From Diphasiastrum complanatum (Eukaryota > Streptophyta > Lycopodiopsida > Lycopodiales > Lycopodiaceae): a DNA stretch of 64,000 nt. The DNA is taken from the NCBI GenBank assembly GCA_029204225.1, contig CM055100.1:17371650-17435649 (forward strand), written 5' to 3'. Under the pieces are notes generated by a model, which did no database searches, was not told where the DNA came from, and saw only the letters and a program-made list of their open reading frames with translations. Shown here in pieces: positions 54,924-64,000 of this stretch; positions within the stretch are counted from its first letter, which is position 1, and each line of letters begins with the position of its first letter. The position numbers and the translations under genes are program-made.

Positions 54924-57346
54924 TCATATAGCTATCTATCCTTCAATTCATTTTTGTTGTGTAGCTTAGTGAACCTATTTCCTAGTACTTCTATAACTAG
55001 AAGCATCTCTGAGGAAGATAGTTTGTTATGTTGTATCAGTGTTATGCTAAGGCTGATTAGGATTAGTGGTCAGCCAGAGGCTAGCATAAGTTAGTTGGCA
55101 TTGAACCTTGAGTTAAAGATTAATCTTAATGACTGAACTGTGGCTACAAGTCTAGGACTTAAGAAATAGTAGTGCGAGCATGCATGGGAGCTCTTAATCC
55201 CATAAACATTTTGCTTGGACATTTGTCGACACACACTTCAAGGTCAGGCCTGGACCATGGGATGAGTGTGTGGATCGTCCAAGACCAAGAAACCATAAGC
55301 TTGAGGAACTTTACAATGAACCATGACAAATTAGCATGCCCAAAAGGCTGCTCTTGGCTGATTTGTACATTGTAACAATGTAGTAAGTCTAGGAATTTTG
55401 TGGCATGATGCTCAGCATTCAATGAATTAATAAGGTTGACTACCTAATTTTCTGACCAAACAATTGAGTTTTGTGAAGGTTAAGGGCTCAGAATTTACAC
55501 TTTTAAGGGCCCTTATCAGAGGGTGGTAGCCCTCAGGCAAGCCCCCAGAAGTGTAAATCCCTGTACTGTATGTAATCCAGGACTATAATTCTAGGCAAAT
55601 TTTTGGAGGATCGGCAAGCCTCAGGAAACCTTGATTTGGAGATCAGATTTTCAGGTTAAGTGGGTTCAAAATATTTTGAGGCAAAATATCCAGTTTGAAA
55701 CTACATGCTTTGGGAGTGCTTTCCAAAAAACTGTCAATATCATGGGAAATGGCTTTCAGAAGCTTGCAATTTTGGTCTTTCGACTTCTTTTATTCCAGTT
55801 GAAGGCTCTACATACTAGTTATGCAATCGATTTGAAGGGATTTTATGTATGATCTGCTTTTATTGCTTCTGATTGAAGATTGGATGTCATATATGTGGCT
55901 AAATTCTGAATATAGAGCACTGCTGCCTACTCAATATGCAAAGACTGGTTTCCTTTAGTGCACTTTTAGCTTCCAATATGAGGTACTGAAACATGAGAAC
56001 CTCATTAACTGGTGGGCATCCATGCAGCGTGACATATACTTTTTCATTAATTTAAGGCTGATATTAGACCTATAAATTGTCATTTAAAGCTAAGTTTGAA
56101 AGGAGCAATTCATTTTCTGTGACTTAAAATGCAAAATTGGAATACTTACTAGCATCATGCAATGGCATAGCAATGTATGTCATTATGGTTCGCATGATGG
56201 AATATTGCATGGTTCTTAGAATCAATCCACGTTACTAGTTTTGATTATGCACCTGCATGTCAGTTTATAAAGGCTAAGAAACCTCAAATCATTATTGTTG
56301 ATGAACTTCAATACCGATCCATAAATGGAACTTTTAAAATGACGGCCACTTATCAAGGCTCTGCTGTGCAGTGCCCGAGTAGCTAATTGGTTGTTTCAGA
56401 ATCATAATATGCTTGAATAATGTCATCACATGTTATCTCTACAGCCACCTAATGAAATAAACCACACAAAATTCACCTTTCTAGCTAACTGCATACATAA
56501 TGCTCGTTGGACATCAAAGGGAATAGTCAATTTCTTTACACAAGAAAAATAGTCTGTAACCTGCACCTGTGAGAATCGAGAATTCTACTGAACCGTAAAT
56601 GTTGATGCATCTTCTCTCTAGTAATATTGAAATCAGCAATCAAAAGTTCCAATCTTCTAAAAGATGAAGTCCTAAAAAATGAAGCGTAGGTAATAAGAGA
56701 TTTTGAAGCTTTATTATTAACGTATAAATCACAATATATTATTAAAGTCACATGCTTATGCATCCATATATTTACCCTACTAACACGGATATTCACATTT
56801 TAATTGGTCAAAACCTTTCAAACGCCTAAAAAAGAGAGGAAACATTGCAACCTCTTTTGATGTAAACCTGGACTTTTAAATTTTATGGAATAGGACAAGA
56901 CTACATCTCCACACCCACTAGTCTGGCACTACAATTAAATGGTGGCTCAGTACATACACCAAGTTCCAACAGATGATTTACCAGTATACTTACTTATGAT
57001 CATGAAAACCACCAGACTCCAGATTACACTAACCGCCTATCGCAAATCTACCTTAACATCGAAGCTAAGCTCTGTACAAACGTCAAGTCAACTTGCCGGT
57101 TTGGTTCTTATGTCAATTATTGCTGAGTGTTGATGAAAACAACAAACCGTAAATTAAGTTGCAGGTTGAACAATAGTCTCCAGTCATATGATATACAAAA
57201 ACAGGTGTGCAATCAAGTTGTCTGCTGAAACAAGTGTCAAAATCCTCCCTTGGTCAAAACCCTAGAGAGCAAGGGACATACTCCTGTAAACTGTTTGAGT
57301 TTTAGGAAAATCCACAAAAATGCTTAAATAATACCAGAGACAACTG
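54924..57346. other. 3' flank of TGD1-like gene; no gene recognised
   Basis: No exon or TE domain could be supported. Confidence 0.4.
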
Positions 57347-58756
57347 CTATCCCATGGCAGCCTTCAGTGCATCTCCTGCTCCTTGAAAGAAGCACCAGGA
57401 AAGAACAAAATCAGCAATAAAGATACCTATTAAAGAGATCACTACGGCTGAAGTAGTTGATTCTCCCACACCTTTAGCACCACCTAATGTGGTGACACCC
57501 CATGCACAGCTCACAATGGAGATGATTCCACCAAAGACTACTGACTTGATCATAGAGCTGATAATGTCCCATGGTTCCAGAGCCTTTGAAGCAGAATCTA
57601 GTATGATGTTAGCACTTATCCCGTAGACAGAATCAGCTAACAAAACACTTGCTCCCATTCCTACCGTGAATGCCATAAGGGTTAGAAATGGCATTGCTAT
57701 GGCACAAGCAATTACTCTGGGGGTCACTAAATAATCGACGGGATCTGTTTTGAGAACCCTCAATGTATCAGTCTGCTCTGATACCTGCATTGTTCCAAGC
57801 TCTGCTGCAAATGCACTGCCGACTCTGCCCGCCAGAATCACGGCAGTGACAACAGGGGAAAGCTCTCTTGCTAAAGCCAGTGCCAAAACCCCACCCACGG
57901 ATCGTGTCAACCCCAGTTTGGCGAACTCCCTGACAAATTGAATTGTAAACACCATTCCCACAAAGGAAGCAGTTAGTAGATTCACACCTAAAGAACGAGG
58001 CCCCACTTCTGCCAACTGTTGCAGCGTGTTACGAACATGAACCCTACCTTTCAAAATTCTCAATATCACTTGGCCTGTGATGATCACTACCGAAATAGAT
58101 CTCCACAGAGAGCGAGGCGGCTTCCAACCATTCAACAGTGCTCTGTAATCATCATTTTCTGCTGATTTTTGTTCTATAACAGGAAGACAGGCACCATCCT
58201 CGTTTCCTTCAGTAACTGATATAGACACAGGCTCGGCAGCCTTCAATTTTTTGAACCCTTGACCAGGCAATTGAACATGAGGTCTCCAAGGAAGAGGTTT
58301 CACATCTCTCTCTGCAAATGCTCTCAGCAAAGTGCTGCTATATTTCGGAAACTGTTCAGTCCTAATCCGCAAAGGGGATGCCTTATCAACAATGAGCTGC
58401 AAAACTGTTTTGCTCGCTTTGAGATCTTTTTTCGGCATGCAACATGTTTGATGTGCATACCCAATATGAGGATTCGAGAAAGTCCTCTGCTGCTGCAGCA
58501 GCAAAGTGCACGATCCATGGACAGCTTCGGACATACATAAACAAGAAGAAGAAAAAGAAGAACTAGCGCTAGCATAGCCGCGATCAGAACTCCGACCAAT
58601 GTAAGTAAGCTTCTGCGCTCGTCCTGTTTGAAAGAGGAGATGTGGGTGATGCACCGCTACATGAGCATCTGACAAGGGAGGAGGAGCAGCAGCAGCAGCA
58701 GCAGCAGAGACGGAGAGAAGAGGAGGAGGCCTGAAGAGTGATGCTGTCATCATCAT
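57347..58756 (-). CDS. TGD1: TGD1-like permease of the plastid TGD lipid importer (MlaE family)
   Basis: Single-exon gene of 469 aa. In Arabidopsis, TGD1 is the permease of the TGD1-TGD2-TGD3 ABC complex in the inner chloroplast envelope, which imports ER-derived lipid for galactolipid synthesis. The C-terminal ~255 residues form an MlaE/permease domain, with the conserved AAELGTMQVSEQTDTLRVL loop, a following TPRVIA segment and several hydrophobic helices; the last ones read VVISLIGIFIADFVLSW. The first ~200 residues are Ser/Ala/Pro-rich and poorly conserved, as expected for a transit peptide plus linker. They include a poly-Ala run encoded by a GCA-type microsatellite near 58683-58708. I start at the ATG at 58756 (MMMTASLF); the open frame continues upstream only through a TTG. 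The protein is about 120 residues longer than Arabidopsis TGD1 as I recall it, all in the N-terminus. No intron is needed to recover the domain. Confidence 0.92.
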   Translation of the reverse strand: MMMTASLFRPPPLLSVSAAAAAAAPPPLSDAHVAVHHPHLLFQTGRAQKLTYIGRSSDRGYASASSSFSSSCLCMSEAVHGSCTLLLQQQRTFSNPHIGYAHQTCCMPKKDLKASKTVLQLIVDKASPLRIRTEQFPKYSSTLLRAFAERDVKPLPWRPHVQLPGQGFKKLKAAEPVSISVTEGNEDGACLPVIEQKSAENDDYRALLNGWKPPRSLWRSISVVIITGQVILRILKGRVHVRNTLQQLAEVGPRSLGVNLLTASFVGMVFTIQFVREFAKLGLTRSVGGVLALALARELSPVVTAVILAGRVGSAFAAELGTMQVSEQTDTLRVLKTDPVDYLVTPRVIACAIAMPFLTLMAFTVGMGASVLLADSVYGISANIILDSASKALEPWDIISSMIKSVVFGGIISIVSCAWGVTTLGGAKGVGESTTSAVVISLIGIFIADFVLSWCFFQGAGDALKAAMG

Positions 58757-58870
58757 GGCTTGCCTTCCTTCCAAAAGGACCTAAAACCCTTGTTTTCCAT
58801 GGAATTTATGTTCAATCAATTCATTTTTCTAGAGCCTAATAGCTGAATATTTTTTTGGCCTTGCATTGGA

Positions 58871-58962
58871 AAGGCAAATACTATGTGTTGAGGTCGGTCA
58901 ATAGAGATATGAACAAAGGCAAATACTATGTGTTGAGATCGGTCAATAGAGTTATGAAAAAA
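58871..58962. repeat. Tandem duplication, 45-bp unit, upstream of TGD1-like gene
   Basis: aaggcaaatactatgtgttg... repeated at 58871 and 58916 with three substitutions, about 115 bp upstream of the start codon. Confidence 0.93.
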
Positions 58963-59593
58963 GTAAGCGTTAAAGGATATTCTTTGGAACTTTAAAGACT
59001 AGATTGAACCTTTGTTGCGGGTCTAAATATAACATGCATTAGTTGGCATCCAAAAATTTTGCATGCAAACTATGCAAATCGGTAGAGGCCCAAAAAGCAA
59101 ACGTATAAAAAACAGAATGGCTCATGCAAAGAACGAATGCACAATAGATAAGCCGAGAAAGTAAAAGCATTAAAAAAAGAATGTTGCACAATGCCCAAAA
59201 AGCAAGTGGGTCGTTGTCTCCACCATGAAATCTTCTCCTTCTCTCTCTCGTGATAGTCCTCTCTTCAAGCTCATTTTCTTCTATCTTCTGCCTTGTTCGC
59301 AGATCTGCTCCTCTTATTGAAGGTATTGCAAGCTCTTATCATGCACACAGATTTTGATCTCGTTTTTGCCTATCTTGAACTTGACAGTAACTATTTCACA
59401 GAATCATTCACCATGTTGACGACATATTGTATATTTATGCATGCATGTGCAGGCATCTTATAGTCTACACATATTTTTACATCGTTTTTACTTATCCATA
59501 AAGTCAATCATTTGGTTTAAGCTCTTGGCAATTGTTGTGACGGGATCCCCTGCAAAAGTTCCATAAAAAAACCATGAGCGATTTTTCATCGTG

Positions 59594-59595
<2 letters not shown>

Positions 59596-59676
<81 letters not shown>
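59596..59676. repeat. (TC)n microsatellite, ~81 bp
   Basis: Pure CT run. Confidence 0.98.
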
Positions 59677-59678
<2 letters not shown>

Positions 59679-60013
59679 GATTGAATGATACTCAATTACA
59701 TTTCGATTGTTTATTTATGCTCTGCATGGTATCTAAGTCATTTAAACCATGAGTCTTGCACTCCAAAAAGTTTTTTAAATTTAAAAACTCAAAAACTTTA
59801 CCTCCATTTTCGACGGTCAAGATATTCCCTATTATATGGCATACTCTCTCACACAAATGGTATTATCAAACTATGACCTCCACCACTGGTTTGCATCCTG
59901 TTTCCATACATGCATCCCCCTCCCTATCATTTTTAGTGAAGAAAATGTGTATGCATGGGTGAGGGGAGGAGGATGCATGGGGTCCCTCACCCATGCACAA
60001 AAGTGTATGTAAG

Positions 60014-60015
<2 letters not shown>

Positions 60016-60079
<64 letters not shown>
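60016..60079. repeat. (TA)n microsatellite, 64 bp
   Basis: Pure TA run. Confidence 0.98.
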
Positions 60080-60080
<1 letters not shown>

Positions 60081-60159
60081 TAGTAAAGAGTGCCCGTTGT
60101 TGACGGGCAATGGAGGTTGATGATTTGGATGATTGCCGATCTCGCACATCTCGCATCTC

Positions 60160-60325
60160 GAATATCAAACATTCGAGTCTTTGGAAAATTTGAGTCCTTG
60201 AAAAAATTCGAGCCTTGGAAAAAATTCGAGTCTTCGAAAAAATTTGAGTCTTTTGGAAAATTCGAGTCTTTGGAAAAAAAAACTCGAGTCTTTCAAAAAC
60301 TTCGAGTCTTCGAAAAAATTTGAGC
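60160..60325. repeat. Minisatellite of ttcgagtctttggaaaa, 16-20 bp unit, ~9 copies
   Basis: Repeats of [at]ttcgagtc-tt[tc]-gaaaaa with variable A-run length. The frames in either strand (KFES, FEDSKFL-like) are repeat artefacts. Confidence 0.93.
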
Positions 60326-60344
60326 TGAAAGTGTGTGTATGTGT

Positions 60345-61146
60345 GTGAAAGTTGTTGATTTCACACGTGTGGATTGTCCACAACATGTAATTGTGATCTC
60401 CTAAGGTGTGTAAATGCACCAAGATCAAGACTAGATTGAGATTCAAGATCTATCTTTGATTCTATGGCAAAAACACACTACTACATGCATTCAATCACTT
60501 CCAACTCTCATTCACACATGTGGGAAGTATTCAAAAAATATTCTAAGTAAAAACAAGCTGCTCTCCTCGGGTAGAGAGAGAAAATCATCATGAGCTCTCG
60601 GGTAGAGATAGAAAGCTAGAAATCCAATAACACTCAAAATCCACTCAATCTCCAAAATCAATTAGATCCAAAATGAGGAGTACAATGATACTAGTAGATC
60701 CACGAGCTACCACTATGCTTAACTATGATTGGACCACACTTTGTCACCTCTTAATCCTATTGGACCATTGATCCATGCACCTTTTAATTCTATTGGACTA
60801 TATTCAAGCAAACCTCAAATTCCTATTGGACCTCTTAGAATTAATAAAAAAAAAGCATTACACTTGTCTACACTCTAATTGGCACGAGTTTGGCCTCCTA
60901 CTCTACTTTGGCTCAATAGTGGCATTACAAGTGGAAATGGATAATTTGCGATCTATGCCAAATTTGACCCTATCAACATCCTACACCTAAATGCTTGACT
61001 ATGAAATTCTATGAGACCCCTATATCAAACATTTTTTATTTACTTTACAATTCTCCACACGTGGGAACATCCTCCACACATGTGAGATTCACTTACAAAC
61101 TTCTATCATAAATAATACCAAGCTAGATTTTTGCCAATTTCTCACA
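60345..61146 (-). mobile_element. Putative 3' LTR, minus orientation
   Basis: Starts tgtgagaaattggcaaaaat right after a polypurine tract (ttttttgaggaggag, 61147-61161). The 3' end, near 60345, is approximate. No partner LTR is in the window. Confidence 0.6.
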
Positions 61147-61272
61147 CTCCTCCTCAAAAAATAGCTTGGAAAGGTACTAGATCACTTGAGAAGTTTGTAA
61201 ATCTTTTTGAGTGAATCATTTGGTATGCATAAGAAGTGAAGATCAGCCAAGGGATCCATCATAGCAGCACCC

Positions 61273-61908
61273 TCACCATATCCATGATAAGATCTCTTTG
61301 GTAGAGATCTCTTGCCAATGCCTTTGAAGAGTGCTCCACCAATATGCCACTATGATCATGGGCTTTCTCCATGCTTGATGATGATCTTTGCTTTGAAAGT
61401 TCCACTTGCATGATGGATGCACCATAAATAGAGAAATCTGAGGCTTCCAAGCCTCATAAGGATCATGGAGATCAATATCATAAGATGTGAAACAATGATG
61501 ATTATCAAGATTATCCTTTCTAGCTTGACTAGTCCACATACAATGAACTATATCCATGATGGATCTAATCTTGATATCAAAGACTACCTTGATCTTTTTT
61601 AGGCTAGTTACTCTCTCAAGGATGTAAGTGTCCACTTTGGATGCTTCACTTAATCTCAAGAGAAGTTTACAATTTGCCTCAAAACATGTGAAAACATGAT
61701 TTTCAAAAAAGTGAGTACCAAGCTCAATCTTGTTCTTACTAGAACCAAGAGCATACTTTTGACAATACAATATCTTGCTTTCAAAAAGTATTGGAAACAT
61801 ATCTAAGTCAATAATGACAAGAAACATGTCCATACCATAAGCATCATACAAAACTAGTACAGCTTTTCTTGAGCTTTGAGATCCAGAAAATTCAAAGAAG
61901 TAACCCAT
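61273..61908 (-). CDS. Unidentified 211-codon open frame upstream of a polypurine tract/LTR
   Basis: Opens with ATG (MGYFFEFSGSQSSRK) and ends LSWIW at a stop; no interruption over 636 nt. It sits just 5' of the polypurine tract and LTR on the same strand, where the end of a retroelement's internal region would be. It does not show copia RNase H motifs. It could be a diverged element ORF or a transduced sequence. Confidence 0.4.
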   Translation of the reverse strand: MGYFFEFSGSQSSRKAVLVLYDAYGMDMFLVIIDLDMFPILFESKILYCQKYALGSSKNKIELGTHFFENHVFTCFEANCKLLLRLSEASKVDTYILERVTSLKKIKVVFDIKIRSIMDIVHCMWTSQARKDNLDNHHCFTSYDIDLHDPYEAWKPQISLFMVHPSCKWNFQSKDHHQAWRKPMIIVAYWWSTLQRHWQEISTKEILSWIW

Positions 61909-62039
61909 AGTTACTTATGGAACAACCACATATTCATGCTGTCCTTTGAAGGATAGTAAAGCATACTATAAACTGTAGTTAACAAACCACATTATCATGC
62001 ATTCATATCTATGACATGGAGTTTGAATCTGTGTAACCA

Positions 62040-62402
62040 TTTTTGAGATAGGAAATGCTTCATCACTGGTCATAATGAAGCACTTGTCTCAATCTATCAC
62101 ACACGATGTATAGCTATCATTATCATGCTTTTTGAAGTATGCGGAAGAAAATCTTGGTTCATCGCTGGTCCATCGCTGGATAGCTACCCATAAGTATCAG
62201 TATTTTGATTATCTTGCTCAGGATAGATCATTGTACGTCCATCGCTGGACAACAACCTATCCATCCTCAGCAAGACTCTCCATTACTGAGTGAGCTTCAT
62301 CGTTGGTCCATCGCTGGACAGCGGATAGAATATGGAGTAAAAATCATGCCAAAAACGGTAATATGAACCTCACTAATCCATCGCTGGACAGCGGAGCCAT
62401 AC
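62040..62402. repeat. Dispersed repeat of tccatcgctggacagcgga
   Basis: Full or partial copies at about 62058, 62161, 62238, 62298 and 62381; the core tccatcgctgga is itself semi-palindromic (tcca...tgga). Confidence 0.85.
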
Positions 62403-62767
62403 CTTCCTATTTATCATCAACCACATCTGATAACATTCATAAGTATACAAGAGATGAATGCAAATACATGATACGAGCAAAACCACATACCGTAGGTTTA
62501 AAGCAGATAACTTCAAGCCAGGGAGGGCGCCATCTCTTCCAAACTTCTTCTCACCGTAAAGTAGAAGAAACTCCTTCGAGATCAGGCTACATATAGTGGT
62601 TCCGTAGGAAGTATTGTGGAAGCTCCCCTTCAACCAAAAATGGTGAGAAAATTCTTTTTGAAAAAGTATCAAAAGAGATTGGGTTGGCAAAAAAGTTTAG
62701 GACCGTCATATCATAATTGTTTGTTTATGGCGTGTGAAAAATAGTAATTTTTGATAAAGAAGAGTCC

Positions 62768-62769
<2 letters not shown>

Positions 62770-62862
<93 letters not shown>
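62770..62862. repeat. (AG)n microsatellite, ~93 bp, abutting an LTR
   Basis: Pure GA run ending exactly where the copia LTR begins. Confidence 0.98.
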
Positions 62863-62863
<1 letters not shown>

Positions 62864-62865
<2 letters not shown>

Positions 62866-63628
62866 TGTCGTGGAAGTGAGAATGATTCGTTTTCTTCTTC
62901 TCTCTCTTCTTATTTGCGAACGATTTGCTTTCTTTCAACTTTCTTTTGCGCGAAAGCTTTCACAGAATCCCAGACACGCAACTACACATCACAGAACACA
63001 TTCTATTCTAGCAATCAAGACACATAGCACAAGACAAGGAGATACACAAAAATAGAGAGACTATATTATCTGTTTAGTTTTAGAGCGAGATCGTCAATGT
63101 CTCGCTCGTTGACATTGTGCTCTTTTTTGCTGTGTTCTGCTCGTTGGCAGACTTTTTATGCACAACTCTAGTATGTTTGCTTTTCTGCTCTACTCGCTAC
63201 GTTTCTCTCTGTCTCTTACAGAGCTCTATTTTATGATACTTAGTGAGGATCGTTTATACCTCCACTGTGTGGAGTCTTACAGGATAGCTAGACGTAGAAT
63301 CACACGACTAGTTAACGCTAATCAACTAGTTAGTTAGTCTCCGTCGTTGCTATTCGTTTCAGTTGGGCGTGAAGCCCGTTGAGCTGCCAGCTGGCAGCAC
63401 GAAAGATTTCTCTTCGTTTGTCTTCGTTCCTTTCATTTTTTTTCGTAGTTTTCATTTATGCGTCCCTTTCCGGTTTGTAGTCCTGGAGGTGTGTTTAGGA
63501 TCCATGAATGATTCGCGAATTGTTCGTGCTTAGAGTCAAGGGACGTTGACTGTCGCGAATTGTTCTTGTTCGACCTTCGTTTCTTGTTCGTTCTGCGACA
63601 AAGTTGCAGGAGTTCACCAGTTCTGACA
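62864..63628 (-). mobile_element. Copia 3' LTR (TG...CA), 765 bp
   Basis: The minus strand begins tgtcagaactggtgaactcc, after polypurine aagagggag (about 63629-63637), and ends cttccacgacaca. It contains GAGCTC/TATA-like promoter text and lies directly downstream of RNase H. Confidence 0.82.
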
Positions 63629-63639
63629 CTCCCTCTTGA

Positions 63640-64000
63640 ACCTTGCAGCTTTGTTCGTTTAATCCAATTGCCTTTCTTTGCTTGGCAAAGAGTGGCTTGT
63701 CAAGCGGCTTCGTGAGCAGATCTGCAACCATATTTTCTGATTTTATATATTGGACTTGGAGCTCTCCTTTCGAGATCAAATCTCGAATGTGATGGTACTT
63801 CAGAGGCATGTACTTTGTCTTGGAATGGAAGACGGGATCCTGGGACACTCTGAGAGTCCATCACCATCATGCTTGGCCCTTCTTGTGGTATCTCGATTGC
63901 CTCCAGCATCATCTGCAACCACACTACCTCATTCGCCACTTTCGAGGCTGCGATATACTCAGCTTCACAGGAGGATTGAGCTACCAAGGTTTGCTTTTTG
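63640..64000 (-). pseudogene. Ty1/copia RNase H C-terminus, runs off the window
   Basis: The minus strand reads VAQSSCEAEYIAASKVANEVVWL, a frameshift near 63840, then HSKTKYMPLKYHHIRDLI and NMVADLLTKPLDKPLFAKQR, the canonical copia RNase H end. The 5' part of the element is beyond 64000. Confidence 0.9.

Noticed and set aside
58757-58774. Extended TGD1-like start at 58774
   Set aside because: The codon there is TTG; the first ATG in frame is at 58756.

Overview
This window is nuclear DNA from a land plant. The evidence is an 18-exon oxidosqualene cyclase with plant-type intron positions, a plastid lipid-importer permease (TGD1-like), remnants of both Ty1/copia and Ty3/gypsy retrotransposons, and many long (CT)n/(GA)n arrays. 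The AT-rich, repeat-rich texture and kilobase introns suggest a large genome, possibly a fern or other non-flowering plant. That taxonomic guess is weak.

Layout. 1-20.6 kb is a TE nest built around a large inverted duplication: the left arm (about 15-4680) and right arm (about 13406-17977) carry the same degenerate gypsy and copia fragments in opposite orientation. The spacer (4.7-13.4 kb) holds an LTR pair, a gag fragment with a hairpin, a solo-like LTR with a tRNA-iMet-type primer site, and a few exon-like pieces of an unidentified host gene. 20.6-24 kb holds more gypsy debris and a tandem repeat.

24.18-42.74 kb (minus strand) is one complete gene. I rebuilt 18 exons by following splice sites and matching each exon to cycloartenol synthase. 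They join in frame to 2283 nt (760 aa), almost exactly the length of Arabidopsis CAS1 (759 aa by my recollection). The introns contain a gypsy RT fragment, an LTR-gag-LTR element, two (CT)n arrays, a palindrome cluster and tandem repeats. The reading frame is intact, yet many residues that line the active site in this family are replaced. This is the most interesting feature of the window.

43.9-44.4 kb is a cluster of palindromic repeats with a long hairpin. 46.0-47.8 kb is a copia remnant. Two roughly 90-bp tRNA-derived SINE-like insertions lie at 51.7 and 54.8 kb. 57.35-58.76 kb (minus) is an intronless TGD1-like gene. 59.6-64 kb contains microsatellites, a minisatellite, an LTR with an unknown ORF upstream of its polypurine tract, and a copia 3' end with its LTR that runs off the right edge.

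The two host genes act in different pathways (triterpene/sterol cyclisation and ER-to-plastid lipid import). I see no operon-like or cluster relationship beyond sharing a strand.
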